The translations under genes and the position numbers were made by a program. A DNA stretch of 14,595 nt from Clostridia bacterium. Its GTDB lineage: Bacteria; Bacillota_A; Clostridia; Oscillospirales; Acutalibacteraceae. Below, piece by piece: positions 1 through 8,173 of the stretch (the stretch's first letter is position 1; every line of letters begins with the position of its first letter). Below the pieces are notes generated by a model, which was given only the letters and a program-made list of their open reading frames with translations, searched no databases and had not been told where the DNA came from. The stretch spans positions 1 to 14,595 of the forward strand of contig JAFYUD010000058.1 in assembly GCA_017549665.1 (NCBI GenBank), given 5' to 3'.

Positions 1-2
1 CG

Positions 3-683
3 GGCAATAAGAAAACAAGAAGCTGTACACGATGCAGCTATTCCGAAACGGAAAAAATCCAGAACAGCAAAATTGTTTATCTTACCTTTGACGACGGCCC
101 CGGTCAGTATACAGAAAGACTTCTGGGTTATCTCAGAAAGTATGACGTAAAAGCAACATTCTTTGTAACAAATCAGTTTCCCAAGTACATATACAATCTT
201 AAAACCATGGCTGAGGACGGCCATGCAATAGGTGTGCATACGCTTACTCATTCATGGAATATATACTCCGGTGAGTATTCATACATGAAGGATTTTAACG
301 CAATGCACGATATAATCAAGCGTGAAACGGGAATTGACACTAAAATTTTCAGATTCCCCGGCGGCACGAATAATACCGTAAGCCGCAGCTACTGCAGAGG
401 TATCATGTCTGCTATGTCAAGAAAAATGATCAACAACGGTTATTACTATTTTGACTGGAACGTGGACTGCTGTGATACTCTGGGCTACAGTGCGTCTCAG
501 ATTGCAAGCACCACAATCGGTCAGATAAAAGGGAAGTCGGAATCCATCGTGCTTATGCATGATATAAAGAAGGCTACAGTTGATGCAATCCCCACAATTA
601 TTGAGTATTGTCTCAACAACGGATATGTATTTGATGTTCTTGATGAAAATTCTCCCGCAATCCGTTTTTCACCTGTCAATTGA
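3..683 (+). CDS. Polysaccharide deacetylase, NodB domain (5' end missing)
   Basis: Carbohydrate esterase family 4 (NodB-type) deacetylase, a metal-dependent enzyme that removes N- or O-acetyl groups from wall or extracellular polysaccharides. The frame is open from the left edge, so the start lies outside the window; the Met at 207 is internal. Visible motifs in order: TFDDGP (metal-binding Asp pair), HTLTH (the two metal His), RFPGG, a DWNVD segment and LMHD (catalytic His region), so the catalytic domain is complete. The residues before it include SCTRCSYSET, which resembles the Cys-x-x-Cys-Gly-Tyr tail of small repeat domains often found in secreted Clostridia proteins, so this is probably a multidomain exported protein. 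The substrate (peptidoglycan, chitin or xylan) cannot be told. A terminator follows eight bases after the stop. Family assignment is firm; export is inferred. Confidence 0.9.
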   Translation, partial: GNKKTRSCTRCSYSETEKIQNSKIVYLTFDDGPGQYTERLLGYLRKYDVKATFFVTNQFPKYIYNLKTMAEDGHAIGVHTLTHSWNIYSGEYSYMKDFNAMHDIIKRETGIDTKIFRFPGGTNNTVSRSYCRGIMSAMSRKMINNGYYYFDWNVDCCDTLGYSASQIASTTIGQIKGKSESIVLMHDIKKATVDAIPTIIEYCLNNGYVFDVLDENSPAIRFSPVN

Positions 684-690
684 TATTCAG

Positions 691-716
691 GACCCGCACA
701 TTCTGCGGGTCTTTTT
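691..716 (+). terminator. Rho-independent terminator after the deacetylase
   Basis: An 8-bp perfect stem (GACCCGCA at 691-698, TGCGGGTC at 704-711) with a 5-base loop is followed by TTTTT. It sits directly after the deacetylase stop and separates that gene from the next operon. Confidence 0.9.
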
Positions 717-737
717 CTGTATATATATTTTTATTTA

Positions 738-766
738 TTGACTTTAAGTGCATTTAGGTATATACT
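738..766 (+). promoter_or_regulatory. Sigma-70-type promoter for the long operon
   Basis: TTGACT at 738-743 and TATACT at 761-766 are separated by exactly 17 bases, so a transcript would begin near 773. The first gene starts at 809 with GAGG (797-800) eight bases upstream. This is the only strong promoter seen before the terminator at 9349, so it may drive all eight genes in between. Confidence 0.8.
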
Positions 767-808
767 TTATTATGTTAGATTGTAAATAAATGAAATGAGG
801 TATTTATT

Positions 809-1660
809 ATGTATAATTTTCCTATCGGTGTTATTATAGACAGCTTCAGATGTGACCTTAAAGAAGCTGTAGTCAAGGCTGCAAAGCTTGGCGCAAACGG
901 TATTCAGGTTTACGCTTCAAGAGGCGAAATGGCTCCCGAAAATCTTTCAAAGGAGAAAAGAAAGGAATTTCTCAAGCACGTAAAGGATAATGGTCTTGTT
1001 ATCTCTGCTCTCTGCGGTGATCTTGGCGGCGGCGGATTCACTGTTCCCGAAAACAATCTCTGGAAGGTTGAAAAGTCAAAGGAAATCCTCGAGCTTGCAA
1101 AGGAGCTTGAAACTGATATCGTTACAACACATATCGGTGTTGTTCCTTCTGATCCCAACCATGACCGTTATAAAATCATGCAGGAGGCATGCTTCTCACT
1201 TGCTGAGTATGCAGACAAGCTCGACGCTCATTTTGCTATCGAAACAGGTCCCGAAACATCAGCTGTTCTCAAGACATTCCTTGATTCACTGGGCTCAAAG
1301 GGGGTAGGTGTAAACCTTGACCCTGCAAACCTTGTAATGGTTACAGGTGATGACCCCGTAAAGGCTGTTCACAATCTTAAGGATTATATCGTTCACACTC
1401 ACGCAAAGGACGGCAAGCAGCTTTTCTATCTTGATCCCGAAATCGTATACGGCATCAAGAAGGATATCATCGTTGAGGATGATTCATTCATCGAAGTACC
1501 TCTCGGTGAAGGCAGTGTTGATTTTCCCAACTATCTCAAGGCTCTTGAAGAAATCGGTTTCAACGGCTTCCTCACAATCGAGCGTGAAGTCGGTGACAAT
1601 CCTGCTGCTGATATCGGCAGAGCTGTTGATTTTCTTAAAAATATTATTGCAAATAACTGA
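809..1660 (+). CDS. Sugar phosphate isomerase/epimerase-like TIM barrel protein
   Basis: A 283-residue single-domain protein of the xylose-isomerase-like TIM-barrel (AP-endonuclease 2) superfamily, which includes sugar-phosphate isomerases, epimerases and IolE/IolI-type enzymes. The expected divalent-metal ligands are visible: E145 (in IETGPE), D171 (in NLDPAN), H196/H198 (in HTHAKD) and E258 (in TIEREV). There is no signal peptide, so it is cytoplasmic. It is the first gene after the promoter at 738-766, with a GAGG ribosome binding site at 797-800, and argH follows after 15 bases. A second member of the same fold lies at 7290-8153 in the same run of genes. The true substrate is unknown; the family is functionally mixed and neighbouring genes do not point to one sugar pathway. 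Confidence 0.85.
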   Translation: MYNFPIGVIIDSFRCDLKEAVVKAAKLGANGIQVYASRGEMAPENLSKEKRKEFLKHVKDNGLVISALCGDLGGGGFTVPENNLWKVEKSKEILELAKELETDIVTTHIGVVPSDPNHDRYKIMQEACFSLAEYADKLDAHFAIETGPETSAVLKTFLDSLGSKGVGVNLDPANLVMVTGDDPVKAVHNLKDYIVHTHAKDGKQLFYLDPEIVYGIKKDIIVEDDSFIEVPLGEGSVDFPNYLKALEEIGFNGFLTIEREVGDNPAADIGRAVDFLKNIIANN

Positions 1661-1675
1661 TCAAAGGATATAAAT

Positions 1676-3046
1676 ATGAAACTCTGGACAGGACGCTTCT
1701 CAAAGGAAGCTGACAAAATTACAAATGATTTTAACTCTTCAATCGGCACAGACAAGAGAATGTACCGTGAGGATATAGAGGGCAGTATTGCGCATGCTAC
1801 CATGCTCGGAATTCAGGGAATAATCTCTGCCGAAGATGCAGACAAAATAGTTGACGGTCTTAAGACTATCAGGGATGAGATTGATTCAGGCGCTCTTGAA
1901 ATTGACATGACAGCTGAAGATATCCATACTTTTGTTGAAGGTGAGCTTACAAGAAGAATCGGCGATGCAGGTAAGCGACTTCATACAGCAAGAAGCCGTA
2001 ACGACCAGGTCGCACTTGATGTAAGACTTCATCTTATCAGAGAAAATGAAGCTGTTGACGAGCTTCTGTGTAATCTTATTTCAGTGCTTGCTGATATGGG
2101 TGAAAAATACGCAGAGACAGTAATGCCCGGTTATACACATCTTCAGCGTGCACAGCCCGTTACGTTCGGTCACTATATGCTTGCTTATGCTGAAATGTTC
2201 CTTCGTGACAGGGAAAGACTTGCTGACTGTAAAAAGAGAACTGCACGTTCACCTCTGGGCTGCTGTGCTCTTGCAGGTACTACTTACAATACAGACAGAA
2301 ACAAGACTGCAGAGCTTCTCGGCTTCAACGACGTCTGCCACAATTCTCTTGACGGTGTATCTGACAGAGATTTTATTATTGAGCTTGCATCATGCCTTTC
2401 AACTGTTGCTGTTCATCTTTCAAGATTTTCCGAGGAGATAATTCTCTGGTGCTCACATGAGTTCAGATTCATTGAGCTTGACGATGCATTCTCAACAGGC
2501 TCAAGCATCATGCCTCAGAAGAAGAATCCTGATATTGCTGAGCTTGTTCGTGGCAAAGCAGGCAGAGTATTCGGTGACAATATGACAATTCTTACTGTAA
2601 TGAAGGGTATTCCCCTTGCATACAACAAGGATATGCAGGAAGACAAGGACTGCATTTTTGATGCTGTTGATACAGTAAAGGCTTGTCTTACAGCGTTTAT
2701 TCCCATGCTTGATACTATGACAGTAAAAGCAGAAAATATGAGAAAGGCTGCAGCAGGCGGATTTATCAACGCAACTGACTGTGCTGACTACCTTGTTTCA
2801 AAGGGTATGCCTTTCCGTGATGCATATAAGGTAACAGGTGCGCTTGTTGCACTTTGTATTGAAAAGAATACAACTCTTGAGGAGCTTCCTCTTGATGAGT
2901 ATAAGAAATTTACCCCCGAATTTGATGAGGGTGTATATGAAGCTGTCAATCTTGACAGATGTACAGAAATGAGAACATCTCTCGGCGGCCCTGCTTTTGA
3001 AAATGTAAGAGCAGAAGCTGCAAGAGTAAAATCTCTTATAAAGTAA
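1676..3046 (+). CDS. argH: Argininosuccinate lyase
   Basis: Catalyses the last step of arginine synthesis, splitting argininosuccinate into arginine and fumarate; a cytoplasmic homotetramer in characterised members. The 456-residue length is usual for the family. Diagnostic motifs are present: TARSRNDQVALD near residue 105, GYTHLQRAQP with the conserved H155, SPLGCCALAGTTY (usually SPLGAGALAGTTY), and the fumarase/aspartase-superfamily signature GSSIMPQKKNPD with S276/S277 and K282. The start ATG has AAAGGA (1663-1668) seven bases upstream. Its usual partner argG (argininosuccinate synthase) is not in the window; instead the gene sits between an isomerase-like gene and the K+ transporter gene, whose start follows three bases after this stop. 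Function is firm. Confidence 0.97.
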   Translation: MKLWTGRFSKEADKITNDFNSSIGTDKRMYREDIEGSIAHATMLGIQGIISAEDADKIVDGLKTIRDEIDSGALEIDMTAEDIHTFVEGELTRRIGDAGKRLHTARSRNDQVALDVRLHLIRENEAVDELLCNLISVLADMGEKYAETVMPGYTHLQRAQPVTFGHYMLAYAEMFLRDRERLADCKKRTARSPLGCCALAGTTYNTDRNKTAELLGFNDVCHNSLDGVSDRDFIIELASCLSTVAVHLSRFSEEIILWCSHEFRFIELDDAFSTGSSIMPQKKNPDIAELVRGKAGRVFGDNMTILTVMKGIPLAYNKDMQEDKDCIFDAVDTVKACLTAFIPMLDTMTVKAENMRKAAAGGFINATDCADYLVSKGMPFRDAYKVTGALVALCIEKNTTLEELPLDEYKKFTPEFDEGVYEAVNLDRCTEMRTSLGGPAFENVRAEAARVKSLIK

Positions 3047-3049
3047 TTT

Positions 3050-4414
3050 ATGGAAACTAAGAATCGCTCTATAAAACAGCGTTTTTATGCTGCATCCTTT
3101 ACCCGCATAGTGGCGGCAGGTTATTTCATCCTGCTGCTTCTGGGTACATTCCTTCTTATGCTGCCCGTGTCGGCAGTGTCAGGTGAGTGGACATCTTTTC
3201 CCGATGCACTCACAACAGCAACTTCCGCTTCCTGCGTTACAGGTCTTATAGTGTTTGATACCTTCACTCACTGGTCCTTGTTCGGTCAGGTGGTGCTTCT
3301 CGGACTCATTCAGATGGGTGGTCTGGGATATATGACGCTCATTACTGTTTTTTCTGTCCTTATCGGGCGTAAAATCAGTCTCAGGGAAAGAGGTCTGCTG
3401 TAAGAAAGCACCAATTCTCTGTATCTTGGCGGTATAGTCAACCTTACAAAGAAAACTGTTGCGGGCACGCTGATTTTCGAAGGTATAGGTGCAGTTATTC
3501 TCACATTGCGGTTTTACGGGGTTTTCGGTCTGGAAAGAGCTGTTTATTACGGAATTTTTCATTCGGTTTCCGCATTCTGCAACGCAGGCTTTGACCTGAT
3601 GGGTGTGCTGTCGCCATACAGCTCAATGGAAAAGTTCAATTCAGACCCCATTGTGCTGCTGACTCTTTCCGCACTTATAGTCACAGGCGGTATCGGTTTT
3701 GTTGTATGGCAGGATATTACCGAAAACAGATTCCGATTCAGAAAATACAGACTTCATTCAAAAATAGCAATATCAACAAGTCTTATACTTCTTTTCTCAG
3801 GCAGTGTTCTGATTTTTGCTCTTGAGTATAACAACACTCTTGCAGGGATGAATCTTGTTGATAAAATTTTTAATTCACTTTTCACTTCAGCATCTGCACG
3901 TACGGCAGGCTTCGGGTCGATAGCACTTGCCGATATGACTCCCGGCTCATATCTTTTACACATTGTGTATATGCTTATCGGCGGAAGCCCCGGCTCAACA
4001 GCAGGCGGACTCAAAACAACTACATTTGCGGTGTTTCTGATTACTGCATGGGCAGGCATCAGAAATTCCGAAAATGTGAATGTTTTCAGAAGAAGACTCG
4101 GCAACGATATTATCCGCAAGGCACTGACAGTAGTCATGATTTATTTTTCACTTGTCTTTGTCTCTGCAATAGTTATCAGTGCAACAAATCCTGAGCTGAC
4201 TCTTGCTGAAATTCTTTTTGAGGTTTCATCGGCAATCGGTACAGTGGGAATCTCCTGCGGAGTAATGGAAAAAGCTGATATGTCATGTCAGATGATTCTG
4301 ACACTACTTATGTACTGCGGACGAGTAGGAAGTATGTCTTTTGCCATGATATTCACACAAAGCAAAACACCGTCAAAGGTGCTTTTGCCTGAAGAAAAAA
4401 TTATTATCGGATAG
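3050..4414 (+). pseudogene. TrkH/KtrB-type K+ transporter subunit, interrupted by one in-frame TAA
   Basis: Membrane pore subunit of a Trk/Ktr potassium uptake system. Read through, the frame gives 454 residues, the normal KtrB length, with the four pore-loop selectivity segments: TGL (T64-G65), NAGF (N178-G180), TAGF (T285-G287) and TVGI (T398-G400), plus the gating-loop motif GGSPGSTAGG from G311. Codon 118 (3401-3403) is TAA, between RERGLL and ESTNSL. Family members commonly have Gln here (QES), so one C-to-T change of CAA would explain it. No other stop or frameshift is seen. As read, translation would give 117 residues with a single pore loop, which cannot form a channel. The next possible start in frame is a TTG at 3506 without a ribosome binding site. 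The ATG at 3050 also lacks a clear ribosome binding site and may depend on coupling to argH. It is either a recent nonsense mutation or a sequencing/assembly error. Confidence 0.85.
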
Positions 4415-4423
4415 GTTTTTGTT

Positions 4424-5071
4424 ATGAAAAATATTCTTGTTATAGGTCTCGGCAGATTCGGCAGACACCTTGCTCAAAAATTTGTTGAGCTCGGTGACGA
4501 GGTCATGGTTATTGACCGTGATGAAGAGATTGTTCAGTCAATGATGAACGTTGTCACTTATGCTCAGATCGGTGACTGTACAAAGGAAGAGGTTCTAAGG
4601 TCTCTTGGTGTCAATAATTTCGATATCTGCTTTGTATGCATGGGTGAGGATTTTCAGTCCAGCCTCGAAATCACAGATCTGCTCAGAACGCTCGGTGCAA
4701 AGTATATCGTCAGTAAAGCAGGCAGAGATATTCATGCAAAATTCCTTCTTAAAAACGGTGCTGACGAAATTGTCTACCCGGAAAAGGATATGGCTGAAAA
4801 GCTTGCAGTCAGATTCAGCTCGAATCATCTTATTGACTTCTTCTCAATTTCTGATGATGTTGCTGTTTATGAAATTTTTGTGCCGTCATCATGGTACTCA
4901 AAAAGCATTGTTGATCTCAATGTCCGTTCAGAGTACGGAATAAATATTCTCGCTGTCAGAAATGCTGACGGTGAAGTAAATGCAAATCCCGGTCCCGGAT
5001 ATGTCTTTGCAAAGGGCGATCAGATGTTTGTCCTTGCAACACAGTCAAGCGTAAAAAAATTTATAAAGTAA
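4424..5071 (+). CDS. TrkA/KtrA-type K+ uptake regulatory subunit (RCK protein)
   Basis: Cytoplasmic regulator that assembles as a ring beneath a TrkH/KtrB pore and gates it in response to bound nucleotide. The 215 residues match single-RCK KtrA proteins rather than the double-length E. coli TrkA. The N-terminal Rossmann domain (about 1-135) opens with GLGRFG (G8, G10, G13) and ends its second strand with D31, a pattern usual for NAD(H)/adenine-nucleotide binding. The C-terminal RCK_C domain spans roughly 140-215. The gene starts nine bases after the stop of the interrupted pore gene and is itself intact, which suggests that any loss of the pore gene is recent. A weak AGG lies upstream of the ATG. 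Confidence 0.92.
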   Translation: MKNILVIGLGRFGRHLAQKFVELGDEVMVIDRDEEIVQSMMNVVTYAQIGDCTKEEVLRSLGVNNFDICFVCMGEDFQSSLEITDLLRTLGAKYIVSKAGRDIHAKFLLKNGADEIVYPEKDMAEKLAVRFSSNHLIDFFSISDDVAVYEIFVPSSWYSKSIVDLNVRSEYGINILAVRNADGEVNANPGPGYVFAKGDQMFVLATQSSVKKFIK

Positions 5072-5083
5072 CAGGTGCAGTTT

Positions 5084-5848
5084 ATGGCTAAAACCGTTTC
5101 AATACTGAATCAGAAGGGCGGAGTAGGAAAGACTACTACAGCCGTCAACCTTTCCGCAGCCATCGGCGCAAGAGGTAACAGACTTCTTCTTGTTGATATT
5201 GACCCTCAGGGCAATTCCACAAGCGGCTACGGAATAAATAAAAGAGAAATAAAAAATTCATCTTATGAAGTTCTTACAGGTGAAATAAAAGCAAGCGAAG
5301 CGATTATACATACAGAGTTTGAAAATGTTGATCTTATTCCTGCAAATATGAATCTTGCAGGTGCTGAGCTTGAAATCATAGATATGAAAAACAGAGAGAG
5401 CATTTTAAGAAATGCACTGGCTGAAATCTGGGAGGATTATGATTATATCTTCCTTGACTGTCCGCCTTCCCTCGGACTTATCACTCTGAATGCACTTACT
5501 GCTTCAGATACATTTTTAGTACCTATCCAGTGTGAATATTATGCATTGGAGGGGCTTTCACAGCTCATGTCAACTGCGAGAAAAATCAAGCAGAAATACA
5601 ATGAGTATCTTGAGCTTGAGGGTGTACTTCTTACAATGTATGACGGAAGACTCAATCTTACTCAACAGGTTGTTGCGGAGGTAAAACGATTCTTCCCCAA
5701 GAAGGTATACTCAACCACAATTCCCCGTAATGTCAGACTTTCCGAAGCTCCCGGCTTCGGTCAGCCGATAATGTATTTTGATAAAAATTCCAAAGGTGCC
5801 GTTGCATATTCATCACTTTGCGATGAATTCCTTGCACAGCAGAAATGA
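5084..5848 (+). CDS. ParA/Soj-type chromosome partitioning ATPase
   Basis: A 254-residue ParA/MinD-family ATPase. Chromosomal Soj proteins act with ParB (Spo0J) in origin segregation and control of DnaA. The deviant Walker A box KGGVGKTT is at residues 11-18 with signature lysine K11, followed by VDIDPQGN (switch I region) and the Walker B segment LDCPPSLG with D125. The N terminus starts directly with the ATPase strand and has no extra helix-turn-helix domain, as in small Soj-type ParAs. The chosen start is ATG 5084, with AGGTG (5073-5077) six bases upstream; an in-frame GTG at 5075 lies inside that site and is unlikely to be used. No parB, parS-like cluster or origin is visible, so this could be an orphan ParA or a true Soj whose partner lies elsewhere. 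Confidence 0.9.
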   Translation: MAKTVSILNQKGGVGKTTTAVNLSAAIGARGNRLLLVDIDPQGNSTSGYGINKREIKNSSYEVLTGEIKASEAIIHTEFENVDLIPANMNLAGAELEIIDMKNRESILRNALAEIWEDYDYIFLDCPPSLGLITLNALTASDTFLVPIQCEYYALEGLSQLMSTARKIKQKYNEYLELEGVLLTMYDGRLNLTQQVVAEVKRFFPKKVYSTTIPRNVRLSEAPGFGQPIMYFDKNSKGAVAYSSLCDEFLAQQK

Positions 5849-5862
5849 AAGGAGAACTATAC

Positions 5863-7287
5863 ATGAAGGTATTATTTGCAGTCAGCGAAGCAAAGCCCTT
5901 TATCGCAAGCGGCGGTCTGGGCGATGTAGCAGGTTCACTTCCCCAGGCATTAAGAAAGAGAATGATCGGTTGCCGTGTTGTTATGCCTCTTTACTCAGGC
6001 ATAAAGCAGGAATACAGAGATCAGATGAAGTTTATCACAAATATCACAGTCCCCGTTGCATGGAGAAGACAGTACTGCGGTATTTTTGAGCTCAGAAAAG
6101 ACGGAGTTATATATTATTTTCTTGACAATGAGTATTATTTCAAGCGTGATTCAATCTACGGGCATTATGATGATGCTGAGAGATTTGCATTCTTCTCAAG
6201 AGCAGTAATGGAAATCATTCCCGAAATCGACTTCAAGCCTGATGTTATTCATTGTAATGACTGGCAGACAGCACTTGTGCCTGTTTATTACAGCACAATG
6301 TATGCACAGAAGCCCGGTTACGAAAATATCAAGACAGTTTTCACAATTCACAATATTCAGTATCAGGGCAAATACGGCAAGGATCTCAACACTGATGTTG
6401 TCGGTCTTTCACCCTATGATGAGCATCTTATCGAATACGACGGCTGTGTGAATCTTATGAAGGGCGCAATTGAAACAGCAAACAAGGTTACAACTGTAAG
6501 TCCCACTTATGCAAATGAGATTCTTGATCCCTGGTTCTCACACGGACTTGATCCCATTCTCAGCCAGCGTGCATGGAAGCTTCAGGGTATTCTTAACGGT
6601 ATCGGATACGATATGTACAATCCTGAAACAGATAAGGATATCTGGTTCAATTTCACAGCTGCAGAGCCTGAAAACAAGAAGAAGAACAAGGCAGAGCTTC
6701 AGAAATATTTCGGTCTTCCCGAAAATGAAAATGCACCTATCGTTGCAATGGTTTCAAGACTTGTCGGTCATAAAGGCTTTGACCTTGTAAAGGCTGTTCT
6801 CGAAGAGTTTATCTGCACTTCTGATGCACAGATTGTTGTTCTCGGCTCAGGTGAATGGCAGTATGAAAGCTTCTTCTCAGAACTTGCTGCAAAATATCCT
6901 GACAGAGTCGGTCTTAAACTCGGTTTCTTTGCTGATCTTGCAAACAAGATTTATGCAGGCTCAGACATTTTCCTTATGCCTTCAAAGAGTGAGCCTTGCG
7001 GTCTTTCTCAGATGATTGCCCTCAGATACGGTTCAATCCCCATTGTCAGAGAAACAGGCGGTCTCAAGGATTCAATCCAGGACAGCGGTATGGGCGAAGG
7101 CAACGGCTTTACATTCACAAATTACAATGCACACGATATGCTTCACGCTATGAGAAGAGCAGTCGAAGGCTTCAAGGATGCTGAAGGCTGGTCAATCCTC
7201 GTTAAGCGTGCAATGGAAGGTGACCTTAGCTGGGGTCGTTCCGCAAGTGAGTACATCAAGATGTACAAGAGTATTCTCGGAGGCTGA
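5863..7287 (+). CDS. glgA: Glycogen synthase (ADP-glucose type, GT5)
   Basis: Adds glucose from a nucleotide-sugar donor to the non-reducing ends of growing alpha-1,4-glucan, making glycogen in the cytoplasm. The 474 residues match GT5 bacterial GlgA. Visible landmarks: N-terminal SGGLGDV loop (residues 16-22), CNDWQTA (131-137), TIHNIQYQG with H163, SRLVGHKG with R299 and K304, and SEPCGLSQ with the conserved E377 followed by RETGGL. The Lys of the usual Lys-X-Gly-Gly donor-binding motif is replaced by Ala15 (ASGG). The start ATG 5863 has AAAGGAG (5848-5854) eight bases upstream; an in-frame ATG at 5845 overlapping the parA stop has no such site. No other glycogen genes (glgB, C, D, P) are in the window. 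Function is firm; donor affinity may differ because of Ala15. Confidence 0.94.
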   Translation: MKVLFAVSEAKPFIASGGLGDVAGSLPQALRKRMIGCRVVMPLYSGIKQEYRDQMKFITNITVPVAWRRQYCGIFELRKDGVIYYFLDNEYYFKRDSIYGHYDDAERFAFFSRAVMEIIPEIDFKPDVIHCNDWQTALVPVYYSTMYAQKPGYENIKTVFTIHNIQYQGKYGKDLNTDVVGLSPYDEHLIEYDGCVNLMKGAIETANKVTTVSPTYANEILDPWFSHGLDPILSQRAWKLQGILNGIGYDMYNPETDKDIWFNFTAAEPENKKKNKAELQKYFGLPENENAPIVAMVSRLVGHKGFDLVKAVLEEFICTSDAQIVVLGSGEWQYESFFSELAAKYPDRVGLKLGFFADLANKIYAGSDIFLMPSKSEPCGLSQMIALRYGSIPIVRETGGLKDSIQDSGMGEGNGFTFTNYNAHDMLHAMRRAVEGFKDAEGWSILVKRAMEGDLSWGRSASEYIKMYKSILGG

Positions 7288-7289
7288 TT

Positions 7290-8153
7290 ATGGCAGAATT
7301 TTTACTTTCAGCCTTTGCTGATGAAGGCGGCAAGACTATTGAAGAGCAGATAAAGGCTCTTAAAGACAATAATCTTACCCATATCGAACCCAGAGGCATC
7401 AACGGTACAAATATTTCCGATTATACGCCTGAAATGGCAAAAGAGCTCAGAAAGATTCTTGACGATAACGGAATCGGAGTTTCTGCAATCGGCTCACCCT
7501 TCGGTAAAATCGGAATCAAGGATGATTTTGCACCTCATTTTGAAAAGTTCAAGAGAAGTGTTGAAAATGCGTGTATTCTCGGCACTGAAAATATCCGTAT
7601 GTTCAGCTTTTTCATTGACGAAAACGAAGATTATTCCGTATACCGTGATGAGGTAATGGAGAGACTTGAAAGATTCTGTTCATACTCTCTTGAAAGCGGA
7701 ATATGGTGCTGCCACGAGAATGAAAAGGGCATTTACGGTGATACTGATGACAGATGCCTTGATATTCTTACCTCGCTTGACGGAAAAATCAAGGGCGTTT
7801 TTGACCCTGCAAACTTTATTCAGTGCGGTGTTAAAATTATTCCCGCATATGAAAAGCTTGCCGATTATATTCACTATATGCATATCAAGGATGCAAGATT
7901 TTCTGACGGCTTCGTCGTTCCTCCCGGAACAGGCGACGGTCAGATAAAAGAGCTTCTTGCATTGTTCAGTAAAAAAGAAGGCAAGAGATTCCTTACTCTC
8001 GAGCCGCATCTTAAGGTCTTTGACGGACTTAAAGATCTTGAGCAGGAAGGCGGCACTGCAGACGTGCTGAAGGATGATTATACTTATAAGACAAACGTAG
8101 AAGCATTTGCCGTTGCTGCAGATGCACTTCACGGTATTCTTGCTCAGATATAA
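7290..8153 (+). CDS. Second sugar phosphate isomerase/epimerase-like TIM barrel protein
   Basis: A 287-residue protein of the xylose-isomerase-like TIM-barrel superfamily, cytoplasmic, with no signal peptide or membrane segment. The metal-site pattern matches its distant relative at 809: E143 (in CHENEKG), D172 (in FDPAN), H195 and H198 (in HYMHIKD) and E238 (in TLEPHL). Apart from these motifs the two proteins look quite divergent, so they probably do not share a substrate. The ATG is two bases after the glgA stop, with GGAGG (7279-7283) lying inside the end of glgA, so the two genes are almost certainly co-translated. The reaction is unknown; closeness to glgA hints at carbohydrate metabolism but does not prove it. 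Confidence 0.85.
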   Translation: MAEFLLSAFADEGGKTIEEQIKALKDNNLTHIEPRGINGTNISDYTPEMAKELRKILDDNGIGVSAIGSPFGKIGIKDDFAPHFEKFKRSVENACILGTENIRMFSFFIDENEDYSVYRDEVMERLERFCSYSLESGIWCCHENEKGIYGDTDDRCLDILTSLDGKIKGVFDPANFIQCGVKIIPAYEKLADYIHYMHIKDARFSDGFVVPPGTGDGQIKELLALFSKKEGKRFLTLEPHLKVFDGLKDLEQEGGTADVLKDDYTYKTNVEAFAVAADALHGILAQI

Positions 8154-8173
8154 TATCAGCTCCAAGGGGTGAT

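Noticed and set aside
3179..3562. 127-codon minus-strand ORF opposite trkH
   Set aside because: It is antisense to clear TrkH coding sequence, matches no family I recognise, and has no ribosome binding site.
3050..4414. TAA as a recoded sense codon
   Set aside because: argH, trkA, pgk, tpiA and gpmI all end at TAA in the expected place, so TAA is a normal stop here; no recoding signal was seen.
7680..8165. 161-codon minus-strand ORF opposite the second isomerase gene
   Set aside because: The opposite strand encodes a convincing TIM-barrel protein with intact metal ligands; this frame looks like its shadow.
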